This document shows, one piece after another, positions 34,449-42,350 of a stretch of 64,000 nt of DNA. The translations under genes were made by a program, and so were the position numbers. The stretch lies in contig CALJGV010000025.1 in the NCBI GenBank assembly GCA_938075305.1, positions 20,735-84,734 of the forward strand. Direction: 5' to 3'. Position 1 is the stretch's first letter. Each line of letters begins with the position of its first letter. This DNA comes from an uncultured bacterium (lineage in GTDB: Bacteria; Planctomycetota; UBA1135; GCA-002686595). The notes under the pieces are model-generated. The model saw only the letters and a list, made by a program, of their open reading frames with translations, did no database searches and was not told where the DNA came from.

Positions 34449-35497
34449 CCGGCGTCCCCGGCGGTCTCGCAGTCGGATTCGTCGGCGGGGCCGTCCGGCG
34501 CGTTGGCGCCTGACTTGCCCTTGCCCGACGGGCCGTCCATGCCGAGCGCCTGCCACCGCTCGTGGGTCTCGTCGAGGGTGGACACCTGCTCGCTCTCGGG
34601 GACGAGGACGCCCGCCGAGACCGTCACCCGCAGCGCCTCGTCCACGGAGATGTCCAGGGGGATGAGCCGCTCCGCCTCGATGAAGACCGTGAACCCGGTC
34701 ATCGGCATCGGGGACGTGGGAATGAACACGGAGAGGAAGTTGCCCCCAAGCTCCGAGTGGATGGTCTTCAGGCCACCCCCGGTCACGAAGCCGATGGCCC
34801 ACACCCCCTCGCTGGGGTAGGGGGCGGCCACCACGGTGTCGAACTCCAGCTCGTTGTCCGAGAGGAAGAAGTCGACCAGCTGTTTGGTGTAGGGGTAGAC
34901 CGACCGGACCAGGGGGATTCGGGTCAGGGCCTTGTCGAAGCTCGCGATGAGCCCGCGCCCGAGGAAGCCGCTCGCGAGGTAGCCGAGGAAGAGGACGATG
35001 ATGGCCGCCAGCAGGATCCCGATCCACCTGGGCACCGGGGTGGCCGACCGGAGCTTCTCACGGTCGATGGCCAGCTCCTCGAGGTCGCGGATGAGCCTGT
35101 AGCGCGGGGCGCGGAAGTCCTCGATCGCGGCCTGGGCGGCCTGGGAGCCCAGCTCGCCCAGCCGCCGGCCCTGCCCGATATCGGCCTGGAGGTCGATCGG
35201 GAGCGCGTCGAAGTCGACGAACTGCTGGGCCCTGGGGTCCACGTCCATCATCGCCAGGGCCTGCCAGCCCAGGGAGTTGCCATCCAGGACCGTCAGGATG
35301 GCCTCGTTGATGGGCTTGGTGAGGTACGTGTTGACGAACTGGACCACCGTCGCGAAGACGAAGATCGTCAGGACGGCGGGCAGCAGGACCACGAGCCCCC
35401 GGACGAAGAAGTTCTTCTTCTTCTTCGAGGCCTTCTTCTGACGCTTGAGTTGCCGCTTGGCGGCGCGCGTCAGCTTCTTCGACTCCTCGGGTGCCAT
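34445..35497 (-). CDS. DUF502 family membrane protein
   Basis: A 350-residue protein of the DUF502 family. A Lys/Arg-rich N-terminus (KRQLKRQKKASKKKKNFFV) precedes the first helix (RGLVVLLPAVLTIFVFATVV). A ~100-residue soluble insertion follows, then a second helix (WIGILLAAIIVLFLGYLASGF) and the conserved C-terminal domain (IPLVRSVYPYTKQLVDFF, GVWAIGFVTGGG, VFIPTSPMPMTGFTVFI). DUF502 proteins have no settled function in bacteria. The insertion between the helices and an acidic C-terminal tail are longer than usual. It heads the pyrF, bshC, bshB1 chain. Confidence 0.9.
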   Translation of the reverse strand: MAPEESKKLTRAAKRQLKRQKKASKKKKNFFVRGLVVLLPAVLTIFVFATVVQFVNTYLTKPINEAILTVLDGNSLGWQALAMMDVDPRAQQFVDFDALPIDLQADIGQGRRLGELGSQAAQAAIEDFRAPRYRLIRDLEELAIDREKLRSATPVPRWIGILLAAIIVLFLGYLASGFLGRGLIASFDKALTRIPLVRSVYPYTKQLVDFFLSDNELEFDTVVAAPYPSEGVWAIGFVTGGGLKTIHSELGGNFLSVFIPTSPMPMTGFTVFIEAERLIPLDISVDEALRVTVSAGVLVPESEQVSTLDETHERWQALGMDGPSGKGKSGANAPDGPADESDCETAGDAG

Positions 35498-35602
35498 CGG
35501 GTGAGAGCCTACCGGAGAGCGCCCGGGCTTTCAGACGGAGAGGGGGCCAATCTGTGGCCCAGGTCGAGCTCTCGCGGGAAGGGGGGGCAGGTAGCCTCAG
35601 CA

Positions 35603-35640
35603 GAAGAGCCCCCCCCGGCGACGGCCGAGGGGGGCTCTTC
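35603..35640 (-). terminator. Strong hairpin terminator
   Basis: A 12-bp stem (GAAGAGCCCCCC at 35603-35614 with its complement at 35629-35640) and a 14-nt loop lie 34 bp past the stop of the large secreted protein on the minus strand. No clear U-tract follows. Otherwise the 177-bp gap holds only the DUF502 upstream region. Confidence 0.7.
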
Positions 35641-35674
35641 GATCCAACCTACGCCCGGAGGCGCGGGCCAGCGA

Positions 35675-37783
35675 TCACTGGAAGGTGATGCCGGCCGCCG
35701 TCGAGAAGTTCGACGTCGGGGTGCCACCGGAGAGGTCGCGCGTCCAGTACTGGAAGTAGCGCGTCTCGCCGGCCGTGGCGGCCACGGTTCCGGTCGGGCC
35801 CGGGATCGACGTCAGGTCCGGGCTGAAGCTGACCGCGCCAGCCGCGCCGGAGTCGAGGATATTGCCCGCGTAGCGCCCGATCGAGGTGCTCGCGATGCAG
35901 AGGTTGCCCGCGGAGCCGCCGGCGCCAGCCAGGAAGATCGTGTCCCCCGAGGTCAGGAAGTAACCGAGCGAGTCGGTCGGGAGGCCGCGGACGTCCAGCG
36001 TGAGGTCGTTGTCCGCCGCGATGGCGCTGCCGTTCAGAACGAGCGAGGCGCCAGCGCCGGAGTCGTTGGCCTGCGCGGAGCAAATCTGGGTGCCGATGCC
36101 CTCGTTGATGCTGAGGACACCGCTGCCGAACTCCGATCCAGCCGCGCCCCAACCGGACACCTGGATCCAGTACGGGTTACCGGCGGTACCGGAGAAGCTC
36201 AGGGCGCTCGTCGGGTCGGCCGGGAAGGCGACGTCGTCGTGGCAAGCGATGAAGGTGCCATTGCTGGCGTCGAAGACCTGCAGGATCGTGTCAAAGTCGG
36301 AGCCAGCGGTGCTGACCGCGATCTCCGAGTCCGACTCGGCGAAGTAGATGAACCAGAGGTCGCTCCCGCCCTGGCCGCAGGCGAAGCCAACCCCAGAATC
36401 AGTCGCGTACTCGGGGTTCCAGAGCGTCGTGCCCTCGTCGATGACGGCGTACGTGCCGGGCGTGCCGCTGAGCTCGTCGATGTCGATGAAGGAGAGCTCG
36501 ATGTTGTCGTACAGGACGCCGGTGTCGTCGTAGTTGCTCGCGTAGCTCCCGTAGCCGATCTGGAAGATCTTGCCATCGGTGCCCGGGTCGAGCTCCAAGG
36601 TCAGCGTCGCGTTCTCCCAGTTGCGGATGCTGTTGTCCGTCACGTCGAGGCGCGTCTCACGGATCGTCGCAAAGCCCTGGGCGGGGTCGAGGACCTTGAT
36701 GAAGGCGTACATCTGGGCGTCGCCCTGGCCGTTGCCGACGAAGTCGCTCTTCTTCACGTCGAAGGAGAAGATCGCGTACTGACCCACGTTGGCGGACTGG
36801 ACGATCTGCTCCTTGAAGACGGAGGCCTCGATGTAGTTGCCGTTGGCGTGGTCACCGTTGTTGTAGTCGCTGTAGACCACGAGGCTCTGGGAGCCCTGGT
36901 CGGCGGCCTGCTGGGTGTCGGTGATGGCGGAGAAGCCGATCCCGGGGTTCGGCGCCGGGAAGGTGCCGTAGCCGTAGAGGTAGCCACCGGAGGGATCGAA
37001 GACGTTGGCGTAGATGATCCAGCCCTCGTTCGAGAGCGCGTCGCCGTTGTTGATGTCCAGGCCGTCGAAGTCCTGGGCGTACGGGGTCATCGTGGGCGGG
37101 GGCGGCGGCGGGCCCTGCCACTCGATGTTGTCGTACACGCGCCGCGAGTCATCGTTGTTGGAGCAGCGGTTGGTGAAGCCGACCTGGAGGATGTGACCGC
37201 CCCAGGCGGAGTCGATCGTGACGCTGGTGCTCGCGCTGGTCCAGTTCACACAGTCCGCGCCGGTGGTGTCGATCGGGTCGTAGTACACCGTGGCGAAGCC
37301 GGCTGCGGGGTTAAGGACCTTGATGAACGCGGCCGTCGTGGTCCCCGCGGGGTTGGCGTCACAGTTGGCCTTGAGGTAGTCGAAGTCGAGCGTCCAGGTG
37401 TCCCCGAAGCTGTCGGCGGAGATGTTCTGCTCGAAGAACGTGTTCGTCTCGAGGATGTTGCCGTTGCCGTGCTCGCCCGTGTTGTTGTAGTTGCTGTTGG
37501 TCTGCAGCGACTGGCCGTTGCTCGGCGTGCCGAGGCCGGAGACGAGCAGAGCGCATTCACCCTCCGTGTTGTTCGGCGGGAAGACGCCGTAGCCGAAGAG
37601 GTAGTTGCCGGAGGGGTCAAAGACCGTCACGTAGTTCCCGAAGCCAAGGTCGCTGACCCCGGGTCCAGGAGAGGTCGGGTCAGCGGCCTCGAAATCGATG
37701 GAGCGGACCTGCAGTTGGGCGCTGGCAGTGGAGCCCAGCGCAGCGAACACGGCCGCGGTAAAGAGTGAGCGAGAGAGATTCAT
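35675..37783 (-). CDS. Large secreted protein: tandem repeats, PPC-like region, shared C-terminal domain
   Basis: A 702-residue exported protein with a signal peptide (LSRSLFTAAVFAALGSTASA). Two tandem ~200-residue repeats follow (about residues 28-230 and 240-440). Each has a VFDPSGxYLxGYGxFP motif, a YNN...HGNGN/HANGN motif, AFIKVLxPAxGFAT and a terminal VYDNIE/LYDNIE, as in beta-sandwich carbohydrate-binding-like domains. A PPC-like region (GGSDLWFIYFAES, TILQVFDASNGTFIACHDD) precedes a final ~140-residue domain ending TSNFSTAAGITFQ, homologous to the end of the 13.0-14.3 kb protein. No catalytic motif is visible. A surface or matrix role is a guess. Confidence 0.85.
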   Translation of the reverse strand: MNLSRSLFTAAVFAALGSTASAQLQVRSIDFEAADPTSPGPGVSDLGFGNYVTVFDPSGNYLFGYGVFPPNNTEGECALLVSGLGTPSNGQSLQTNSNYNNTGEHGNGNILETNTFFEQNISADSFGDTWTLDFDYLKANCDANPAGTTTAAFIKVLNPAAGFATVYYDPIDTTGADCVNWTSASTSVTIDSAWGGHILQVGFTNRCSNNDDSRRVYDNIEWQGPPPPPPTMTPYAQDFDGLDINNGDALSNEGWIIYANVFDPSGGYLYGYGTFPAPNPGIGFSAITDTQQAADQGSQSLVVYSDYNNGDHANGNYIEASVFKEQIVQSANVGQYAIFSFDVKKSDFVGNGQGDAQMYAFIKVLDPAQGFATIRETRLDVTDNSIRNWENATLTLELDPGTDGKIFQIGYGSYASNYDDTGVLYDNIELSFIDIDELSGTPGTYAVIDEGTTLWNPEYATDSGVGFACGQGGSDLWFIYFAESDSEIAVSTAGSDFDTILQVFDASNGTFIACHDDVAFPADPTSALSFSGTAGNPYWIQVSGWGAAGSEFGSGVLSINEGIGTQICSAQANDSGAGASLVLNGSAIAADNDLTLDVRGLPTDSLGYFLTSGDTIFLAGAGGSAGNLCIASTSIGRYAGNILDSGAAGAVSFSPDLTSIPGPTGTVAATAGETRYFQYWTRDLSGGTPTSNFSTAAGITFQ

Positions 37784-38017
37784 CTGTAGAAGGAGACGTT
37801 GCTGGAGAGCGAATCGAGATTCTTCGGGGCGAGCGGCCGGCTGGCTGCCGACGGAGATGGGGTCTCGCCTGAACGTTCCAAAAGTATCCTCGCCCTGCGT
37901 CCCGCGGTCGTTCCATCGGCGACCGGAGTCGGCTAATGCGCCGAATCGAGTCAGGCAATTTGACGCACTGCGACAATGAGACGCGCCCCACCTGTGGGCA
38001 CGCCCACGCCAGACGGG

Positions 38018-39256
38018 TCACCGGGAATCGGCGCCCAATCGCTGGAGAAACTCCCGGGCGACAGCGTCGGCCAGGGGCAGACCGCGGTCGCTCAAGCGCA
38101 CGCGGTCACCCGATGACTTCAGCAGCCCGTCTCGTTCGAGGCGTGTGGCGAGGGCGGCGGCGGCGTCCCTCGCGCCCTGGGAGGCTGCGGCGGTGCGGGC
38201 CGCCGCGGAGGGGTCGACCCCCTCGCGTAGTCTCAGGCCCAGCCACCAGCACTCGGCGAGCCGGGCGTACTCGTCGGGCTCCTCACTCCAGTCTGTTGCG
38301 TGCCCATGGCCCTGGATCCGGCGCAGGTACGGGCTGATTGCGCGGGGGTTTCCGGAGCGCGTGTGCTCCACCTTGCTCACGGCCCCCGGCCCGATTCCCA
38401 CGTACTCCCCGTTCCGCCAGTAGTTCACGTTGTGGCTGCACTGCTCGCCGGGCCGGGCGTGGTTCGAGATCTCGTAGGCCTCGAGCCCGCGGCCGGAGGC
38501 GAGCTCCCGGGTGGCGTGGAACATCTCGAGCTCGACCTCCTCCTCGGCCGCCTCGAGGCGGCCTCGGTCCAGCCAGCGCTTGAAGCGAGTGTCCTCCTCG
38601 AAGGTGAGGTTGTACGCGGAGAGGTGATCGGGCCGGAGATCGAGGATCCGTGCGAGGTCGGCGCGCCAGGTCTCGGCGGTCTGGCCGGGGATCGCGTAGA
38701 TCAGGTCGACGTTGATGTGCTCGATCCCCGCGTCCCGCGCGGACTCGTAGGCGTGGAAGGCGTCGGCGGCCGTGTGGACGCGGCCGAAGAGCTCCAGGGT
38801 CGCGTCGTCGAGGGACTGGAAGCCGATGGAGATGCGGGGGACGCCGAGGTCGAGGAGGCAGCGGGCCTTGTCGACGTCCAGGCTCTCGGGGTTGCACTCC
38901 GCGGTGACCTCGTCCGCGCTCTCCCGCCAGCCGGTGATCTCCTGGAGCCCGTCCAGGAGGGCTGTGAGCTGGGGGGCGCTGAGGAGCGAGGGGGTCCCGC
39001 CGCCCAGGAACAGCGTCCGGGGGCGCGCGGGCGCGCGGACCTCGGCCTCGCGCAGGATCGCCGCGATCATCCCGTCGATGTCCTGGCCCTCATCGGGGAC
39101 GGAGAAGAAGTCGCAGTAGTGGCACTTGGTGGCGCAGAAGGGGAGGTGCACGTACAGGGCGGTGCCCTCCCTGGCGGCAGGGGGGGGCTGGACCTTGGGC
39201 GCGCCGCGCCGCGCGCTGAGCGACTCGCCGGGGACCTGCTGGTGGTGCTCTTCCAT
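38018..39256 (-). CDS. hemW: Radical SAM heme chaperone HemW
   Basis: A 412-residue radical SAM protein of the HemW (HemN-like) branch. The cluster motif is FCATKCHYCDFF, with Cys41, Cys45 and Cys48, preceded by ALYVHLPF. Downstream landmarks are LFLGGGTPSLLS, AECNPESLD, RISIGFQSLDD and YNLTFEEDT. The C-terminal HemW domain includes YEISNHARPGEQCSHNVNYW. HemW transfers heme to client proteins; it is often misnamed as oxygen-independent coproporphyrinogen oxidase but lacks the extra CxxxCxxCxC cysteine of true HemN. ATG at 39256 gives a ~30-residue lead before the core. Confidence 0.92.
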   Translation of the reverse strand: MEEHHQQVPGESLSARRGAPKVQPPPAAREGTALYVHLPFCATKCHYCDFFSVPDEGQDIDGMIAAILREAEVRAPARPRTLFLGGGTPSLLSAPQLTALLDGLQEITGWRESADEVTAECNPESLDVDKARCLLDLGVPRISIGFQSLDDATLELFGRVHTAADAFHAYESARDAGIEHINVDLIYAIPGQTAETWRADLARILDLRPDHLSAYNLTFEEDTRFKRWLDRGRLEAAEEEVELEMFHATRELASGRGLEAYEISNHARPGEQCSHNVNYWRNGEYVGIGPGAVSKVEHTRSGNPRAISPYLRRIQGHGHATDWSEEPDEYARLAECWWLGLRLREGVDPSAAARTAAASQGARDAAAALATRLERDGLLKSSGDRVRLSDRGLPLADAVAREFLQRLGADSR

Positions 39257-39291
39257 GGATGACTTGGGGCGCGGGGTCCCGCCGTCGGTGC

Positions 39292-40422
39292 TCAGCGCGA
39301 GAGGCGCAAGACCAGCGTCCGCTGGCTCCCGGGCTCCAGCGAGATGTTCGCCGCCGCGAGGTCCACGAAGCGCGCCTTGAGGTCGAGGCCCTTCGCAACC
39401 ACCTCGGTGGGGAGGGCAGGGAGGCCCACGAGATCGAAGACCCACTCCGCGCCGTTGGACGTGACCCCCTTTGACCTCCGCTCGATGACCCCGCCGGCGA
39501 TCGTCCTACCCTCGCCCGCGTCGTGGAACAGGGCGAGCGCCTTGAGGGCCTCGCGCCCCTCGCCCGTCACCCGAACCGTGAGTGCGGCCTCGGGCCAAAG
39601 CAGCACCTCCTTCGTCTGTTCCCGGGTCGGGTCCACCCAGGCGGTCATGGGCGCATAGCCATCGGCCGCCACCCTGAGCCAGACGGGGGTTCGGGAGGGG
39701 ATCCACGGGAGGTCGATGGGGGACCTCGCCCCCTCCAGGACGAGCTCCTCGTCGTCGGACTGTCCGCGCAGGGTGACGGGGCTCATCTGCGGCGCCCGGG
39801 TGACGCGGAGGCCCGAGAGGTGAGCTCCGGTGGGGCCATCGCAGACGAGGAGGCGGTTGAGCGGGAAGGGGGACCCCACCAGGACGTAGGGGCTGTCCAC
39901 CGGGGTGAACGCGACGGCGAGCCCCTCGAAGCGGACGCGCTGGCCGTTGAAGACGCCGCCTTTGAGCCTCACGCGGGAGCGCTCCGGGATTTCGAGGCGG
40001 AACCGCCCCCCGAGCACCTCGACCTCGGCGGTCTCGGACGAGCCGCGGGCCAGGAGCTCCAGCTCGAAGGTGCCGGTCTTCACCGGTGAGGGGATGGCCC
40101 CGTCGACCTGAAGCAGGGCTTCGCCCTCGAAGGTCCGCAGGCGCTCCACCGTGGGTGGCACCTGCCCCGTGGAGCGCCCCTCGGGCTCCAGCGCCGCCCC
40201 CGCGCTCGCGACGTTCGGGCTGGCGAGGGGGCCGCTCGTTGAACCTCCCTGGTGCCGGTCCTCGCGCGCTGCGATCTCAGCCCCCTCGGTCGGTGTCTCC
40301 TTGGGGCTCGACGTGCCGAAGACGGTCCAGCCGAGCAGCGCCAACGCGGCGAGGAGCAGCGCGGCGGGGATGATCCGGAGGATGGCCCGCATCCCCCCAT
40401 TGTCGCTCAAGGGGGAGGCCAC
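39292..40422 (-). CDS. Membrane-anchored beta-rich protein of unknown function
   Basis: A 376-residue protein (366 if the internal ATG at 40392 is the start) with an N-terminal hydrophobic segment (ILRIIPAALLLAALALLGWTVF). A Ser/Thr/Gly/Glu-rich linker is followed by a series of beta-rich modules with the flavour of carboxypeptidase-regulatory-like domains, for example PVWLRVAADGYAPMTAWVDP and LTVRVTGEGREALKALALFHDAG. The latter are typical of planctomycete exported proteins. No enzymatic motif was seen. It lies between hemW and the ankyrin gene, all on the same strand. Confidence 0.72.
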   Translation of the reverse strand: MASPLSDNGGMRAILRIIPAALLLAALALLGWTVFGTSSPKETPTEGAEIAAREDRHQGGSTSGPLASPNVASAGAALEPEGRSTGQVPPTVERLRTFEGEALLQVDGAIPSPVKTGTFELELLARGSSETAEVEVLGGRFRLEIPERSRVRLKGGVFNGQRVRFEGLAVAFTPVDSPYVLVGSPFPLNRLLVCDGPTGAHLSGLRVTRAPQMSPVTLRGQSDDEELVLEGARSPIDLPWIPSRTPVWLRVAADGYAPMTAWVDPTREQTKEVLLWPEAALTVRVTGEGREALKALALFHDAGEGRTIAGGVIERRSKGVTSNGAEWVFDLVGLPALPTEVVAKGLDLKARFVDLAAANISLEPGSQRTLVLRLSR

Positions 40423-40437
40423 GTCGACCGGGGAAGC

Positions 40438-41391
40438 TCAGCCGGCCTCTCGAAGTGCCTCGACGCCGAATTCGGAGAGGCTCTTCACGATGGAGGCGTA
40501 GCCGAGCTCACGGGCCCGCCCGCGCTCTCGGCCCTCCGGGTCGGCCTCCGCTCCCCAGCGGAGGAGGAGGTCCACGATCGGAAGGAGCTCGGCCTCGTCG
40601 TAGGGCCGGACCTCCAAGCCGCCGTCCTCGAGCCGAAAGTAGGCCCGCGCGGAGATGGCCGCGCCCAGGGTGCTCCGGCCCTCGCCGCAGCGATGGTTGG
40701 GGTCGGCTCCCCCCTCCAGCAGCGCCCGGCAGGTGAGGCGGTGGGCCGAGCTGGCGGCGTAGAGGAGCGGAGTGAAGCCCTGTCGGTCCTCGTGGTTCAC
40801 GGAGGCGCCGGCGCCGAGGAGGGCGGCGACGGTGGTGGCGTGCCCGGCGAGGGCGGCCCGTCCGAGGGCGGTCATGCCGGTGCCCGACTCGGGAGCGTCC
40901 ACGGGCAGCCCGGCGCGGACGAGCTCCTCGACCAGGTCGTCCTGGCCTGCCTGGCTCGCGAGGGAAAGGGCATTCATGCCGCCCGGGTCCTCGAGGGTGA
41001 GTTCGGCCCCGCCGGCGATCAGGCGGCGAGCCACGTCGAGGTGTCCGAGGGCGCAGGCGATGGGCAGGGCGTGCCCGATGTCTCCACCGGCCTCGAGCAG
41101 GAGCTGGGTGATCTCGTCGTCGCCCATGGCGGCGGCGAGCATGAGGGGCGTCCACCCCGAGGTCGCCGGCCGGTCGTCGACCGTCGAGCAGAGGTCCTCG
41201 AGCAGGCCGCCGTCGCGGATCGCCGCCACGTCGCCCCGCTCGATGGACGACAACAGGCGCCGGCCCCGGTGCCCTCCGGTCCCCGGTTGGTCGCTCGCGC
41301 TGCGGTCGTGATTCTTGCTGCCCATGGTCCTGGTGGCCTTCCTGGCGGCTCTTTCGAGTCCACCGGATTCTCGCCCGCCGATGTCAGTCAC
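40438..41391 (-). CDS. Ankyrin repeat protein
   Basis: A protein of up to 317 residues with about six ankyrin repeats from residue ~50, for example GWTPLMLAAAMGDDEITQLLLEAGGD, MNALSLASQAGQDDLVEELVRAG, MTALGRAALAGHATTVAALLGAG and FTPLLYAASSAHRLTCRALLEGG. Ankyrin repeats mediate protein binding; partners are unknown. The start is uncertain: a GTG at 41391 overlaps the sigma factor stop by 8 bp, while an ATG at 41325 gives a 295-residue protein. Either way it is probably cotranscribed with the sigma factor gene upstream. Confidence 0.85.
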   Translation of the reverse strand: MTDIGGRESGGLERAARKATRTMGSKNHDRSASDQPGTGGHRGRRLLSSIERGDVAAIRDGGLLEDLCSTVDDRPATSGWTPLMLAAAMGDDEITQLLLEAGGDIGHALPIACALGHLDVARRLIAGGAELTLEDPGGMNALSLASQAGQDDLVEELVRAGLPVDAPESGTGMTALGRAALAGHATTVAALLGAGASVNHEDRQGFTPLLYAASSAHRLTCRALLEGGADPNHRCGEGRSTLGAAISARAYFRLEDGGLEVRPYDEAELLPIVDLLLRWGAEADPEGRERGRARELGYASIVKSLSEFGVEALREAG

Positions 41392-42250
41392 CGGCCATGA
41401 CGTCGTAGAGCTTGCGGAGCGCGTCGCGTTCGATCTGACGAACCCGTTCGCGCGTGAGGCCGACGATCTTCCCGATCTCCTTGAGCGTCATCGGATCGGC
41501 CCCTTCCCCGAGGCCGTAGCGGAGCCGAAGGATCTGCGCCTCACGTTCGTCGATCACCCCGAGCAGCTCGTCCAGCCTCGACAGGAGGTCCTGGTGGAGC
41601 ATCGTCTCCTCCGGGTCGGCCGCGTTCTCGTCCTCGACCGTGTCCTGGGACTGGGTCATCACATCGAGGGAGACCTGGCCGGCCTGGTTGGACTCGATCG
41701 TCCGCTTCAGCAGGGGCCACGACTCGCGGGGGATCCCGAGCTCCATGGCGACCTCCTCGACTGTCGGCATGCGCCCGAGCATGTAGCGCAGCTCGTTGGC
41801 CACGTTCCGCCACTTGGAGATCATCTCCGTCATGTACCCGGGGACCCGGACGGACTTGACGGTGTTCGTCAGCGCACGGCGGATGGACTGCTTGATCCAC
41901 CAGGTGCCGTAGGTGGAGAAGCGGCAGCCGGCCTCGGGGTCGAACTTCTCCGCGGCCTTCATCAGCCCGATGTTCCCCTCGGCGATGAGGTCCTGGAGGT
42001 TCAGCCCGCGGTCGTTGTACATCTTCGCGATGGACACCACGAGCCGGAGGTTGGCCCGGATCAGGTGCTCCCGTGCCTCCAGATCGCCGGACTGAACCCG
42101 GGCGCCGAGCACCTTCTCCTCATCCGCGGTGAGGAGCGGGACCTCGTTGATCTCCTGGAGGTAGGTCTCGAGACAGCGTTCGGCAGAAATGGCAATGCTC
42201 CGGGTCGCAGGGGGGATGCGTGGACGGGGCACCTCAGGGGGAACCCTCAA
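41384..42250 (-). CDS. Sigma70-family RNA polymerase sigma factor (short RpoD/SigA-like)
   Basis: A group 1/2-type sigma factor of about 288 residues if started at TTG 42250; the start is not certain (GTG at 42232 and ATG at 42352 are alternatives). Region 1.2 is LETYLQEINEVPLLTADEEK, region 2 is REHLIRANLRLVVSIAKMY to GLNLQDLIAEGNIGLMKAAEKFDP and RFSTYGTWWIKQSIRRAL, region 3 includes RVPGYM, and region 4 is LRYGL then TLKEIGKIVGLTRERVRQIE. The first region 1.1 of primary sigma factors is missing. It is divergent from the HPr-fusion gene. Confidence 0.9.
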   Translation of the reverse strand: MRVPPEVPRPRIPPATRSIAISAERCLETYLQEINEVPLLTADEEKVLGARVQSGDLEAREHLIRANLRLVVSIAKMYNDRGLNLQDLIAEGNIGLMKAAEKFDPEAGCRFSTYGTWWIKQSIRRALTNTVKSVRVPGYMTEMISKWRNVANELRYMLGRMPTVEEVAMELGIPRESWPLLKRTIESNQAGQVSLDVMTQSQDTVEDENAADPEETMLHQDLLSRLDELLGVIDEREAQILRLRYGLGEGADPMTLKEIGKIVGLTRERVRQIERDALRKLYDVMAGD

Positions 42251-42350
42251 TGAACAGGAATTCGGATCCCGAGGGGCCCCGTCTTGAGCCTTGCGGACGT
42301 TCCTGGGACGCGGTCTCGCAACGGAGAACGTGCTACCCTCCCGCCCCTCC

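Noticed and set aside
34562..37768. 1068-residue plus-strand ORF
   Set aside because: It is antisense to pyrF-adjacent DUF502 and the large secreted protein, is composed mostly of Val, Arg, Glu, Gly and Asp as expected from a shadow frame in GC-rich DNA, and spans a strong hairpin.
37957..37985. TTGACG promoter on the plus strand upstream of hemW end
   Set aside because: No suitable -10 at the right spacing and no plus-strand gene downstream.
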